Origin: Sacculina carcini
Lineage: Eukaryota > Arthropoda > Thecostraca > Sacculinidae
Length of the DNA stretch: 64,000 nt
Reading direction: 5' to 3'
Assembly: GCA_916048095.2 (NCBI GenBank)
Contig: CAJZIA020000002.1
Location: 1 to 64,000, forward strand
A program made the position numbers and the translations under genes. Below are positions 29,849-41,104 of the stretch, piece by piece. Position 1 is the stretch's first letter. Every line of letters begins with the position of its first letter. The notes beneath the pieces were generated by a model. That model had not been told where the DNA came from. It was given only the letters and a program-made list of their open reading frames with translations, and ran no database searches.

Positions 29849-30665
29849 AGCTATTTCGGCACCGCGTACGGAGGCAACGTTGGATTTCAGACTCGTACCG
29901 GAATACGATGGGACGACAGATCCGTCTGCATGGATTGGGAAGGTGAAAAAGATATGTCGTTTGCACGGAGTGGGTCAAGTGGCAGTGGTGGCCGGCATGC
30001 GCCTCGTGGGTGATGCTTATGAAGTGGTGGATGCCTTGTCTGACAGTGACCAGCTGGATATGTCTAAATTGGAAGAGGAGCTTCAAACCGCGTTCGGAAT
30101 GGATTCATTCACTGCTTACGACGAATTCACAAAACGGAAGTTAGTGGCTGGCGAAAGTGTCAACGTTTTATTGGCAAGTCTACGCAGGCTGGGCAAACGA
30201 TGCAACATCTCCGACGACGTTTCGTTAAAATGTGCGTTTGTGGCGGCCCTCCCTCAACACGTGAGGCAGACCATGCGAGCAAACGCCAGACTTGATGCTA
30301 TGGGCATGGAGGAAGTTGTGGACCGGGCGAGAGTAGTGCTGGCAGAGTCAAACGCTTCAGGATGTGGACCGGCAATTGACCAGCAGCCTGAAGGGGGCGC
30401 AGTCGCTACCGTGGTGGCACACGCCGCATCACCGCGACGCGTAGGAACGTCTCCAGCGAGGTGCTATGTGTGTCACAAGGTGGGTCATATAGCGCGTTAT
30501 TGTAGTCAGCGACAAATGGCGACAATTGAACGAGGCGTTGGCGATCCGAAAAGCCGTGCACGACTGACGTGTTATACCTGCGGCAACTACGGACATATTA
30601 GCCCTGTGTGTCCTTTAAATGCCAAAGGAGAGGAGGCCTCGACGCGAGCCTTTTCTCCGCAGTGA
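29832..30665 (+). CDS. gag: LTR-2 gag polyprotein
   Basis: 277 residues from ATG 29832, which lies inside the 5' LTR, 17 nt before its end. The primer site is therefore translated (codons 6-10). No other in-frame ATG occurs before the conserved VPEYDG region. Capsid-like N-terminal part, then two CCHC knuckles, CYVCHKVGHIARYC (about 30463) and CYTCGNYGHISPVC (about 30571). Frame intact. Pol is reached by -1 slippage at 30614-30620. Confidence 0.85.
   Translation: MEHKLQAISAPRTEATLDFRLVPEYDGTTDPSAWIGKVKKICRLHGVGQVAVVAGMRLVGDAYEVVDALSDSDQLDMSKLEEELQTAFGMDSFTAYDEFTKRKLVAGESVNVLLASLRRLGKRCNISDDVSLKCAFVAALPQHVRQTMRANARLDAMGMEEVVDRARVVLAESNASGCGPAIDQQPEGGAVATVVAHAASPRRVGTSPARCYVCHKVGHIARYCSQRQMATIERGVGDPKSRARLTCYTCGNYGHISPVCPLNAKGEEASTRAFSPQ
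29849..29860 (+). promoter_or_regulatory. Primer-binding site of LTR-2, tRNA-Phe 5'-end complement
   Basis: AGCTATTTCGGC directly after ...acaagttaca, identical to the site in LTR-1 although the gag sequences have diverged strongly. Confidence 0.7.
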
Positions 30666-30676
30666 ATCCAGCGTCG
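30614..30676 (+). promoter_or_regulatory. -1 ribosomal frameshift signal of LTR-2
   Basis: Heptamer TTTAAAT (30614-30620) in X_XXY_YYZ phase, 6-nt spacer, then an 11-bp stem (30627-30637 with 30648-30658, two G-U pairs) and a 10-nt loop. Loop CGACGC (30640-30645) pairs with GCGTCG (30671-30676) to give a pseudoknot. Same geometry as LTR-1 with a different heptamer and stem sequence. Confidence 0.85.
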
Positions 30677-31540
30677 CTGATCACACTGATGGTCACCGTA
30701 AATGGCAGGCGGTGCCGAGCAATGCTGGACACTGGTTGTACTAGGAGCCTAGTATACAAACGTTTATGTGATAGCCGTTTAAGAAGAACTGATACAACAT
30801 TGGTAACTATCAGTGGTGACGAGATGGCGTGTGAAGGAGAGTGTCGCGTAGTCGTTGAAGTGGACGGTGCAAAAAGAATTGACATCGACGCCCTGGTGGT
30901 GAACCACAGGCCTGTTGGTATGGACGTCGTACTTGGATTGGACTGCGTGAAAGCGTTGGGGGGATTATCGTTGGATGTCGACCTACATCCCTCCATCGGA
31001 CTAGATTCACAGGCATGGTGTGTCAGCCGCACAGAGGACGCTATGGCGGTGGCGGAAACCCAATGTCTCTCGATAGAGCACAGCGATTTCTCTGCCACAT
31101 ACGATAAAGAGGGAAATTTTTGGAGCGTCAAATGGAAATGGGCCATTCAACCAGAGATTCTGACTAATCAGACGGTTGAGTACAACATTCCTCACAACCT
31201 TCGGGAAGCATACAAAGATGAAATTCAGCATTGGATCAGTGAGGGCTGGTTAATAGAGCACGACTCGAAGATCCATGGACCAGCAAAGGGACTTATACCA
31301 CTGATGGTGGTAAATCAGAAAAACAAGTCCAAAGTTCGCCCAGTTATGGACTTTCGTCAACTCAACCACTATATCGAGCTGCACACTGCAGAAGCTGATG
31401 TTTGCCATCAAAAGTTGCGGGATTGGCGAAGAAAAGGTGACAAAATTGCACTACTGGATTTGAGAAAGGCATACCTTCAGATACATGTTGACCCCGAGCT
31501 CTGGAGTTATCAAACGGTGATTGTACAAGGGAAGAGATAA
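30620..31540 (+). pseudogene. pol: LTR-2 pol, first part (PR and RT N-terminal half)
   Basis: Protease with LDTGCT (about 30727) and RT fingers/palm (RPVMDFRQL about 31342; LLDLRKAYLQ about 31452). Ends at an in-frame TAA at 31538-31540, where LTR-1 has a sense codon between GRR and CLTR. The frame continues beyond the stop (CLTRLGFGLSVAPM) to the MITE at 31600. One nonsense mutation plus the MITE make it non-functional. Confidence 0.88.
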
Positions 31541-31599
31541 TGTTTGACACGGCTCGGATTTGGACTCAGTGTTGCACCAATGATTATGAAGGTTATTGT

Positions 31600-32903
31600 T
31601 AGGGCTGTCAAAAAAGTAACCTAAAAATCAGAAAAAAGTAACTTTATTTTCGAGAAAAAGTAACCTAAAAAGTAACCTAAAAATAACCTATGAGTTTTAA
31701 TGATATTATCACATTTGCATCGCTATATCACATGTGTATCACGCCTTTGCTGATTAGTGCGCTATAGGAAATACACGGGTTGTTCGTGGTTTGTTTGTGA
31801 ACCTAAAGAATCACCTAATAACCTATAAGAAGGTAACCTAAAATAACCTAATCTTCCTAAAAATAACCTTAAAAAAGGTCAATTTCAGTTTGCAGTTCTG
31901 AAGGAAGAAACTACACCAGTCCTTCTTTTCTATCCTCTTTCCGAGTTGGTACTATTTTTCCACCCTCTCTCCGATCTGGTACCATTTTTACAACAAACCA
32001 CCAGAAGTGACTAAATATTGTTTGGCTAACATCGCAAAAAGGAGCATAACCATCAAAATGTAATTTAAAAGTGGAAAGATAATACAAGAGTGAAATACAC
32101 TAATTTCAAATGTAAATATTTCAGTAATGGTCGCAATAATGTTTTATATATTGTTTCAGCGGAACTTTTTATCAAATAGCACGTACTAAAGCTTGTATAA
32201 TAGTGTTGGCGTAAACACTGCATGTGTGAATGCCCCCGTCCTCCCATATGTAGCACCCTGTGCTCACAGTCTTATAAATGTCAAACGTGGGAAAATGGCT
32301 CTATATCACGCCATGAAAATCACGCGCTAATTCCTGTTCAAGTAAATTCGTACTGTCAAGTGCTACAGTGCAGTATATGTTAAGGAGAGCTCACACATCG
32401 TACTATACCACGTTCCAAACATCTCACGACACCCTCCGGCTCGTGGGCATTTCCTAAAACGGAATGACGCTATCCTGCGTACCCAAAAACGTGTAAATAT
32501 TGAGTAGCACAGATATGAAGGTGAATATCAATTGCTAAATCCTAACAGCAGAAATTTTGGAATTTCATGATCTTGAGACCTAATATTCCAACTCTTTTCC
32601 TATTTTATCCTCATATATACCATTTTTGTACCTCTTATCTGCAAAAAGTCACCGAACGTCGTGGTAAACTTACTTAATAACAAGACAAATAACAAAAGGT
32701 AACCTGACGCTAAAAATGTAACCTAAAAGCAAAAAAGTAACCTAAAAGCAAAAAAAGTAACCTAACGATGAAAAAGTAACTTTTGGTAACCTAATAACTT
32801 TTTTAATAATTATCGTACACCACTGTTTCATGCAGTTTTAGGTAGCTTATGAAAAATTGACCTTTAGGTGAAAAAGTAACTTTATTAACTTTTGACAGCC
32901 CTA
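31600..32903. mobile_element. hAT-type MITE inside LTR-2 pol
   Basis: 1304 bp. Terminal inverted repeats TAGGGCTGTCAAAA at both ends and an exact 8-bp target duplication GTTATTGT (31592-31599, 32904-32911), the signature of the hAT superfamily. Non-coding. Many internal aaaagtaacctaaaa repeats near both ends may be transposase-binding sites. Removing the element and one duplication restores the pol phase. Confidence 0.93.
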
Positions 32904-34865
32904 GTTATTGTCGAGTATGTGCTGGCTCAAGACGACGTAATCCAGGGTTCAGCTTCGTCGTATATTGACGACATCATTGTGGACGAGTCGGGAGTAACTG
33001 CGGAAAAGGTGAGCGAACATTTTAATCAGTTTGGCCTGGTGTGCAAGGCGGCCTCGCGGGCCAATCCGACTTGTCGCGTATTGGGGTTGAGTCTTCAACG
33101 CGACAATGGCAAGTTGTCATGGACAAGAGACAACATCATAGAAGAGTCAAGAGACCCGATAACTCGGAGGAAAGTTTTCAGTTTCTGCGGGCAGGTGATT
33201 GGGCACCTACCAGTGGGAGGATGGATGCGAGTCGCGGCTTCATTTGTAAAGAGACTGGCAAATGAATCAAGTCAAGGTTGGGATGACGAGATTGTGGATC
33301 AGAGATGTTTGAGTGTATTGAAACAGTTTGCAGATAGAGTTAAGAACGAAGACGCTGCGAGAGGAACGTGGAGTGTGAAAGGAAACCAGATGAATCTTTG
33401 GGTAGATGCAAGCCAGTTGGCGCTGGGGGTGGTGCTTGAAATAAACGGCGACGTGGTAGAGGACGCATGTTGGCTACGAAAGGACAGTCAGCATATTAAC
33501 ATGGCGGAAATGGATGATGCTCTAAAAGGGCTGAATTTGGCTGCAGCGTGGAATATGAAAAATATAACAGTAAAAACCGATTCGTTCACTGTTTTTCGAT
33601 GGTTGAAAGATGTGCTTACCGGAGCCGTAAGGGTAAAAACCAAGGCTATTGGAGAATTATTGATTAGGAGACGACTCGAAACTCTCAAATGTGTGAGGGA
33701 GGAGCTAGGACTGGCAATAGAAGTTGTCCACGTACCATCGAAAGAAAACATCGCCGATGTTTTGACCCGAATGCCTCTCAGGTGGTTGAATGCTTCAGAG
33801 GAATCGAATGTGTGTTGCAGCGGCACTCCACGGGAGAGCATGAGTGAGGCAGAGATGAAAGAGGTGCATCAGCTGGCAGGACATCCGGGAGTACGGAGAA
33901 CGCTGTACTTTGCCAAAAGGAGGAACCGCTTCGCGACAAGAAGACTAGCACACAATGTAGTGACATCATGCGACTCGTGCCGTTCTATTGACCCCGCCCC
34001 TGTGAAGTGGGAGCGAGGCAGCCTGACTGTGAAAACCGTTTGGCAGCGACTGGCAATGGACGTCACTCACTACCGCGGGACATCGTATTTGTCTATTATT
34101 GATTGCGGTCCATCGCGTTATGCAATTTGGAGAGCGTTGTGGCGAGAGGACTCCAAGCATATAGTAGCTCAATTGCAAGAAGTATTCTTGGAACGAGGAG
34201 CGCCACGGGAAGTGCTGCTTGACAACGGAACAGCATTTTGCAGTCGGGAATTTCGATGCTTCTTAGCAGGGTGGAAAATCAACCCCATGTATCGTTGTGC
34301 CTACGAGCCACACGGTAATGGTGTCATTGAGAGGTGCCACCGGTCGGTAAAGGTCATTGCAGCTCGGTGTGGCTGCTCGGTTCAAGAAGCCGTCTACCGA
34401 TACAACGTGTCACCGCTTGACGATGTGAATGAATTTTCAGCTCCAATGAATCGTCTCTACAAATATGTTGTAGGTGTCCGCGGACTTGATCCAGAAGCAG
34501 CACAAGTGACGAGACCCATTAGAGGTCCAGGAGCGTATCGGCCGGGTCAAAGAGTGTGGGTGAGGAGACCTGGCACACGATGTGATAGATTGTCTGCGCG
34601 TGGTGTGGTTACTTCCAACATATCTGAACAGGCGGTGGAAGTCAACGGAGTACCGTACCACTACAAGGATATTAGACCGAGGGGCGAGTCGGAAGAAATG
34701 AAGACAACACTGCATCAGAGCGCAGTTGACTCAACTGATGAGGTTCCTATGACTCTGCGGTTTCAACATGAAGTTCCGGAAGAAGTGGCCCAAAGCCAGC
34801 AAGCGGAACTTAGAAGGAGTGAAAGAATCAGACGAAGGAGAGAGTGCCAACTATGTGATTCTTGA
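32904..34865 (+). pseudogene. pol: LTR-2 pol, second part (RT catalytic site to integrase)
   Basis: Resumes in phase: SSYIDDIIVD catalytic box (about 32955), RNase H (LWVDASQLALG about 33399; NMAEMDDALKG; VKTDSFTVFRW), integrase HHCC (GHPGVRRT...CDSC about 33880-33990), then AMDVTH (about 34056), LLDNGTAF (about 34217) and GVIERCHR (about 34320), the VWVRRPG tail module and the end RRSERIRRRRECQLCDS. The catalytic residues are all kept, so only the upstream stop and the MITE inactivate it. Confidence 0.9.
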
Positions 34866-34879
34866 AAATCAGAGGGAGG

Positions 34880-35440
34880 TGTAGTTCTGTATTGGCGTGT
34901 GCGTGCATTTGTGTGTGAGTGTGAGCGTGTGCGTATGTATGTATGTATGTGTGTGTGTGTGCTTGTGTGTAGTTCTGTATTGGTGTGTGCGTGCATTTGT
35001 GTGAGAGTGTGAGCGTGTGCGTATGTATGTATGTATGTATGTGTGTGTGCTTGTGCGTATGTTCTAGTGTAGTGAGTGTCAAGGGCATAAGCGGAGCTAG
35101 TGTAGTGATGATTGAAAGCTGTAGTGTAAGCTGATGCGCGAGTGTGAGCATACAGTGGTGCGTTGTTGCGCTTATGAGCTTTACAGTTGGGAGTTCAGCT
35201 ATGAAGTTGTTGGTAAGAAGGGCAGTGCCATACGAGGAGTGGTTGTGTGTGTTGTGAGCTGTGGTGGTACAGGAATTGTGTTAGTGCGCGGTTGAGTTGT
35301 TCTCGTGGCGTTCTGTGTATTCTTCTTGGTTGCGTTTTTGCTCGTCATTCTCATCTCTACGGCCTTGTTTCATCTTCATCTTTAATACATCGTGCAATCT
35401 TCCGTTTGTTATTGGGTGAAGACATGGAGCACAAGTTACA
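34880..35440 (+). repeat. 3' LTR of LTR-2
   Basis: tgtagttctg... acaagttaca. It also carries the gag ATG in the downstream copy. Confidence 0.9.
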
Positions 35441-36651
35441 CCAAAGTGTATCTGAAGGAAGTTACGACGGTGTAAAGTCAAAATGTCATGTTGCCAATTT
35501 GACAGCTATTATGCGTACTTGCGATTACACAGGAATATACTACTGTGTAGATAATTTTTGTGTTCTACAATATAAGCTATAATTTATACCCACAAATGGT
35601 ACAAAAAACGTGTAAAATTGGCAAAATTCTCAAATACATCCAAAATTACACTTGAACACCGGGCGACTAAAATTAATTCATTTTTCTACTATTTTCCAGT
35701 AACTATTTGTTACACATAAAAATAAATTATACCATCGTGCTAGAAATCTTGTTTTCTACAATACGGTATAATTTGTAATTTTCCAAAGGGTGTCTGAAGG
35801 AAGTTACGGCGGTGTAAAGTCAAAAGGACATATTGCCAATTTGACAGCTATTATGCGCACTTGCGATTACACAGGAATATACACCGATTAAATTTCACTG
35901 AAGCCCAATTACAATTAAGAATGCATCATATTATCTCCAAGCATGGATGGTGTGGTTTTTTTGCGTACAGTTCAGTTAATGCTACACTATACTGAATAGA
36001 AAGTCTTTATTGTCCTCAATATTTACACATCAAATGTTCCGCAAGACGGGCGGGTAAAATGCTACTTGGAACAAAGTAAGCTACTGAACTTTACTGTGTA
36101 ATTTAATTGGTTTAATTTCAAGTTGCATACGCTTGAGTTGCATAAGGATACGGGTTGTAATATCATGCAATGCCAAGTATATGCATATGCTGTTTTAGAG
36201 GAAGCATTAATCTGGAATTATAGAGATGTTTCATTGTTTTGATAGTGTTACACGTCTGAATTACTACACACGAAGGACGGGTGTGAATTTGAGTAGTGTT
36301 GAGGGAAAAACATCGTCAATAATTAAAACAAGAATTTACAAATTTGACCTTTCTATTGGTCGTTTTTCATCAATTTTATTTGTGTTTGTTTCGTGTTTGA
36401 GTTCTGAATTATTCCGCACGACGGGCAGCTTTAAATATGAGGCGGGTTGTGGAAAAACATGTTTTCTAAATTGAAACATAAATTTCACATTTAGACTTTT
36501 ATATTAGCTATGACTTTCCTGTGGGTTTGTTTTTCTTTTTCAATTTGCACTAATTTTTTTATGAATTGAATATTAATTATATTTTATGAACTGTTCCGCA
36601 CGACGGGCGAATTAAATGTATCTATAAAGAGTGGGTTTAAATGATAGCGAG
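35441..36651 (+). repeat. 1.2-kb duplicate of 28081-29290 on the other side of LTR-2
   Basis: Begins mid-unit of the tandem repeat (ccaaagtgtatctgaagg) exactly at the LTR end and stays near-identical to 28081-29290, then continues past the point where LTR-2 starts in the first copy. Confidence 0.93.
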
Positions 36652-37034
36652 GTATATGATATTTTGCTAGCAGTAAATATTCTAGCGATAAAAGTAGAAT
36701 AGCTCTTAAGCAAATGATTTTGGAGAATGATGTGAACCTTTAAATATATTTTGCGATCTGATGATATATGTATTAGGAATAATACGTAGCAGAATATAGA
36801 TTGCATAATATAATATCCGCTGTAATATCAAGGGCTGTAATATCGGTGTAATCCAAAAAATAACAACTGTATGAATATGATGCATTAGTGGAAGCATTAA
36901 CCGGGAATTATGAGATACTATGATAATGGTGTATAATTATATCGCATTAAGCAACAAATGTGAATTTAGCTGCCTTACAGTTTGGTCCCGATACTATATT
37001 GGCGGGTTGAGAGAGAAGTATTGGTGGGCCGCGT
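36652..37034 (+). repeat. Dispersed repeat, target of LTR-3
   Basis: Related to 2040-2310 and 11936-12240 (gtgaatttagctgccttacagtttgg... ggtgggccgcgt). It is interrupted after CGCGT by LTR-3. Confidence 0.75.
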
Positions 37035-37302
37035 TGTAGTGTCTTGTATCATGTGCGGTTTACTGTATTGCGATTGTAAAGATGGCGCGACGTGTATCGC
37101 GATGTTGTGACGTGTATCGTACGATTGTGAAATGGACCAATCAGAGGAAGGCACGTATGACAGCAAGGTACAATCGGGGTCAGGCTATAGAGTCAAATCA
37201 GTCTAGGTGTAGGTCTCGTTGAGTTAACTTGTCTGTGTTTTAATATACTTGTGAGTCAAGCCACATCTCAGATTCGCTCGCCATCGCTCCGACACTACAA
37301 TT

Positions 37303-37313
37303 TGGCGACGAGG
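37303..37313 (+). promoter_or_regulatory. Primer-binding site of LTR-3, ordinary tRNA-Ser 3' end
   Basis: TGGCGACGAGG, three bases after the LTR, is complementary to the CCA-bearing 3' end of tRNA-Ser(GCU) as I recall it. This is the normal priming arrangement. Confidence 0.7.
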
Positions 37314-37355
37314 TCAGTTTCAGTATTGATAATTTGTCTATTTACAAATATCAGT

Positions 37356-38625
37356 ATGGATGGTGTCGCAGCACCTCCCACTTTTCTTTCGCGCCCGGGA
37401 AAGCCTCTCATCCCCTGGACTGAGTGGAAGTTTACGTTCGGCCATCAACGGCGACAGTTTTTCCGTGTCCCGGCGCAAGGCTATTTTGCTTCACTGTGTT
37501 GGAGCTGAGGCGCAGCGAGTTTTTCTCTCCCTTCCAGACTCTCCTAAGAGGGAAGGCGAAGACGATTACAACAAAGTGCTACGTCAAATGGGCGAATTTT
37601 ATTCACCTAAGCTGAACGTTATTTCAGAACGGTTCAACTTCAGACAAAGAACGCAGACCCAGAATGAAACTACTGCAGAGTACGTTTCTTCATCACGCAG
37701 CTTGTCGGCGAATTGTCAGTTCGGTCAACTGCAGGATGAAATGATAAGAGACCAGGTTGTAGAACATACGGTGCACCCTAGACTCCGCGAACGATTTCTA
37801 CAGGACGCAAAACTCACACTGGACTCCCTGCTGGATCTGGCAGAAGCGTACGAAACTTCGCGCAGGCATTCGGATTTAATGAGCTCCAGTGAAGAACCCG
37901 ACGCGGTCACTATGAATGTCACAAGAATGTCCTGTAAAGGCAAACAGCGTGACGGTGGTGTGACAGATAGCCAGTGCACATACTGCGGCCGTTCGCACGG
38001 CTCACCCAGAGCTGAATTTTGTCCGGCTCGTAATTCAAAATGTAATGCGTGCGGTCGGCGTGGGCACTGGGCCGTTGTGTGCAGATCAAATGAAAGGACG
38101 AGTGTGACAACCAAATTCAAACCGGTCAAAGAGGTCATCATTCTATCCTGCGCAGATGCACAAGACAAAAGATTGACATGCAACACAAGAGTCACAGTCG
38201 AGTCAGGCCAGTCAGCAGACATCGAACTTCAGGTAGATACTGGTGCTAGTGTCTCTGTCATGAGTTTGCCGCTAGCAAGGAAGCTTTTCAGAGGCTCAGC
38301 GGTAACAGCGTCTGACACTCATCTTTTCGGCATTGGCCGACGCCCGCTGAAAGTCGTCGGAACGCTACCTGTGTCAGTCACTGTGGGTGATAGCACGACT
38401 ATGGCTGATTTTTTCATTATCGATACCAGATATTCAGAAGGTATATTGGGCTTCTCCACGCTGGCGAAACTTGGAGTTACGATTCAACCCGGAAAAGGAC
38501 AGTTGTTGGAAATAGTAACCGAACCAAAAAAAGTCGCAGCTTTACTACCAAACGAAAGGTATTGCCACAAAACCAGATTGAAGCAAAACCACGCACCGAC
38601 AGCGCATCCTCTGCGTAAACTGTGA
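37356..38625 (+). pseudogene. gag: LTR-3 gag-protease
   Basis: Starts MDGVAAPPTFLSRPGKPLIPW (ATG 37356), with a frameshift at about 37400-37440 into the frame that runs to 38625. Gag capsid-like region, then Cys/His clusters (CTYCGRSHG.. CPARNSKCNACGRRGHWAVVC, about 37975-38080) and a retroviral-type protease (LQVDTGASVSVMS about 38228; GILGFSTLAKLGV about 38440). The typical mag/Gypsy pol follows this in full elements, but here the frame ends. Non-coding DNA (38626-39103) fills the space to the 3' LTR. Confidence 0.85.
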
Positions 38626-39373
38626 TTCTCCGCAAGCGCACGACAGCGTACAACAGTCGCTGTTTTGGCTGAGAAGGGGGAGCAGAGAGAAGTCACGACA
38701 GCTACAGTGACGGCACGACAGCGACACGACAGCGACTGTGACGAGGACACAGCAGTGTCAGGCTGTGATCCGGTCAGATCCACTGTGCGCAGCATCGGCA
38801 TTTTTGCAGGTCGGCGAGGCGCGGTCTGCAAGCCGGTGGGCTCCGGCTTCCGACGATCCGGAGATATTCCGATAATTTGCCGTTCGCGAACCAGGCGATG
38901 TAGCTGCCGTAGATATCGACCTCGACGATTCCTCACCACCACGTGCGACGGCACCGACGGTCGACATCAGACAGCTCACTGCTACTGCGTCTGTGATCCC
39001 GGCATCGGTGAAGACTGGCGGCGTCGCTGCCAAAGAACATGTTACTATCGACGAAACCCCGCTTATCTTTCTGATGGTGTGTATTATTTTAAGTGAGGGG
39101 TTATGTAGTGTCTTGTATCATGTGCGGTTTACTGTATTGCGATTGTAAAGATGGCGCGACGTGTATCGCGATGTTGTGACGTGTATCGTACGATTGTGAA
39201 ATGGACCAATCAGAGGAAGGCACGTATGACAGCAAGGTACAATCGGGGTCAGGCTATAGAGTGAAATCAGTCTAGGTGTAGGTCTCGTTGAGTTAACTTG
39301 TCTGTGTTTTAATATACTTGTGAGTCAAGCCACATCTCAGATTCGCTCGCCATCGCTCCGACACTACACGCGT

Positions 39374-41104
39374 GTTTGGGACCCCTGGGGTAGATAATCT
39401 CAGTCTTCTGATTACAAATTATGATCGCATCAGTATATTTTGTGATCACAAACTAATAAGTTAAATCACCTCAGACTAGGCTGAGGCTGAGGGTTGGGTT
39501 GGGTAGGTTTGACTCAGGTTATATTGGGTTTTAATGATAGCGGAAAATATATAAATTTTAACAACAAATATTATAGCGGTAAAAGCGAAATAGTACTTAA
39601 GCAAATGATATTGGGGAATGATGTTAAGTAATAAATATAGTTTGGAAACATTCTGATGAAAAGATTTCATCATCTTTCATTGTTTGTTTCGTGTTTGTGT
39701 TCTGAATTATACCACACGACGGGCAGATTTTTATATCAGGCGGGTTGAGGGGTAATATTTGTCAAAATAAGAACAAAAATATTCACATTTAGACTTTTCT
39801 ATTGGTTAAGATATTTATAGGTTACATTTTTTGGTTTTCAATTTGTATTCATTATATTTTATGGGTTTGATATGAATTTTATTGTATGAATGGTTCCGCA
39901 CGACGGGTGGGTTTAAAAAAGTGTTTTTAGATCATTTTTTCAAATGGTTCATTTGAAAAAAAAATAAAATAAAAATGTTCCGCGTGCAGCAACTGTAGAC
40001 AATAGAACGTTCAATTTTCCCTGTAGAATTAATCCATACACAAAACCAATGGATTTGACTTCAAATATGAATTTTATTGTATGAATTATTCCGCACGACG
40101 GGCGGGTTTAAAAAAGGTGTTTCGATTTTTTAGTTCATTTTTTTCAAATGGTTCATTTAAAAAAAGTATTTTTTACAAATAAAAATGTTCCGCGGGCAGC
40201 AACTATAGACAATAGAACGTTCAATTTACCCTGTAGAATTAATCCATACACAAAACCAATGGATTTGACTTCAAGATGCAGAACGGATCGTGTTCGAGTT
40301 CTGAATTATTCAGCACGACGGGCGGGTTTAAAAATGACTCAGGCGGACTGAGGGGAAATATTTTGTCGAAATAAAAATAATTAAACTTATAATTTTCAAT
40401 TGATTAATATTTTTATGAGTGTACCCTATTTCATTTTTATTTTTCCATATTTTTTATGAATTGAATATGAATTTCATGTTATGAATTGCTCCGCACAACG
40501 GGCGGGTTTTAATGCTATATCTATATATATATAAAAGAGATCCTCTGTCTGTGTGTCTGTCTGTCTGTTTGTCTGTCCCAACCTCCTTGGTCCATTTTCA
40601 GCAAGCTGCTACTCGGTAACCACTTGGTGTACCCGCCAACAATTTATACCATTACGTTGGAAATGTTCTTGTCTGTTCTTGTCTGTTATTTGTCTGAGGC
40701 GGTTTAAGCAAACTATTTTGTCAAAATAAATATATAAATATAGAAATTTATACTTTTATGGATTTATTATTTTCTTTTTTAATTCATATTCCATTTCTCT
40801 TATGAATTGAATACAAATTTAATAGTATAAATTGTTCCGCACGACGGGCGGTTTACATGCTTGAATTTTCATTGTTATTTACGTGATTGTGTTCTGAATT
40901 ATTCCGCACGACGGGCAGGTTCATATATGAGGCGGGTTGAGGGATTATATTTTGTCAAAATTAAAATATCCACATTTCGACATTTATATTGGTTAACATA
41001 TTTACAGGCTAAATTTCTTGCCATTTAATTTGTATTCATTTTCTTTTATGGATTGAATTCACATTTTATTGTATTCATTTTTCCGCACGACGGGCGGATT
41101 CAAA
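39374..41104 (+). repeat. Helitron-like repeat cluster
   Basis: The cgcacgacgggcgggttt motif at about 39712, 39893, 40087, 40312, 40489, 40833, 40901 and 41083, interspersed with the gttccgcgggcagcaactatagacaa block. At 40489-40520 a 3'-end-like motif is directly followed by a TCTATATATATATAAAAGAG 5' end. No genes. Confidence 0.65.

Larger units (their letters stand above)
29291..35440 (+). mobile_element. LTR-2, LTR retrotransposon with a MITE in pol
   Basis: LTRs 29291-29848 and 34880-35440 (tgtagttctgtattgg ... acaagttaca); the 5' copy lacks the first T. They differ at a handful of positions. The tract agagggagg precedes the 3' LTR. gag and pol overlap with a -1 shift. There is no target duplication: gcgag on the left, ccaaa on the right. 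Instead the flanks are two copies of one 1.2-kb segment. Same family group as LTR-1 and LTR-5. Confidence 0.9.
37035..39368 (+). mobile_element. LTR-3, Ty3/Gypsy-like element reduced to gag and protease
   Basis: 265-bp LTRs (37035-37299, 39104-39368) differing by about one base, and target duplication CGCGT (37030-37034, 39369-39373). Purine-rich aagtgaggggtta precedes the 3' LTR. Internal region 1.8 kb: gag-protease only, no RT, RNase H or integrase. Very young by LTR identity, so it must have been copied with proteins from another element. The LTR has a CCAAT box (ggaccaatcagagg). Confidence 0.93.
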
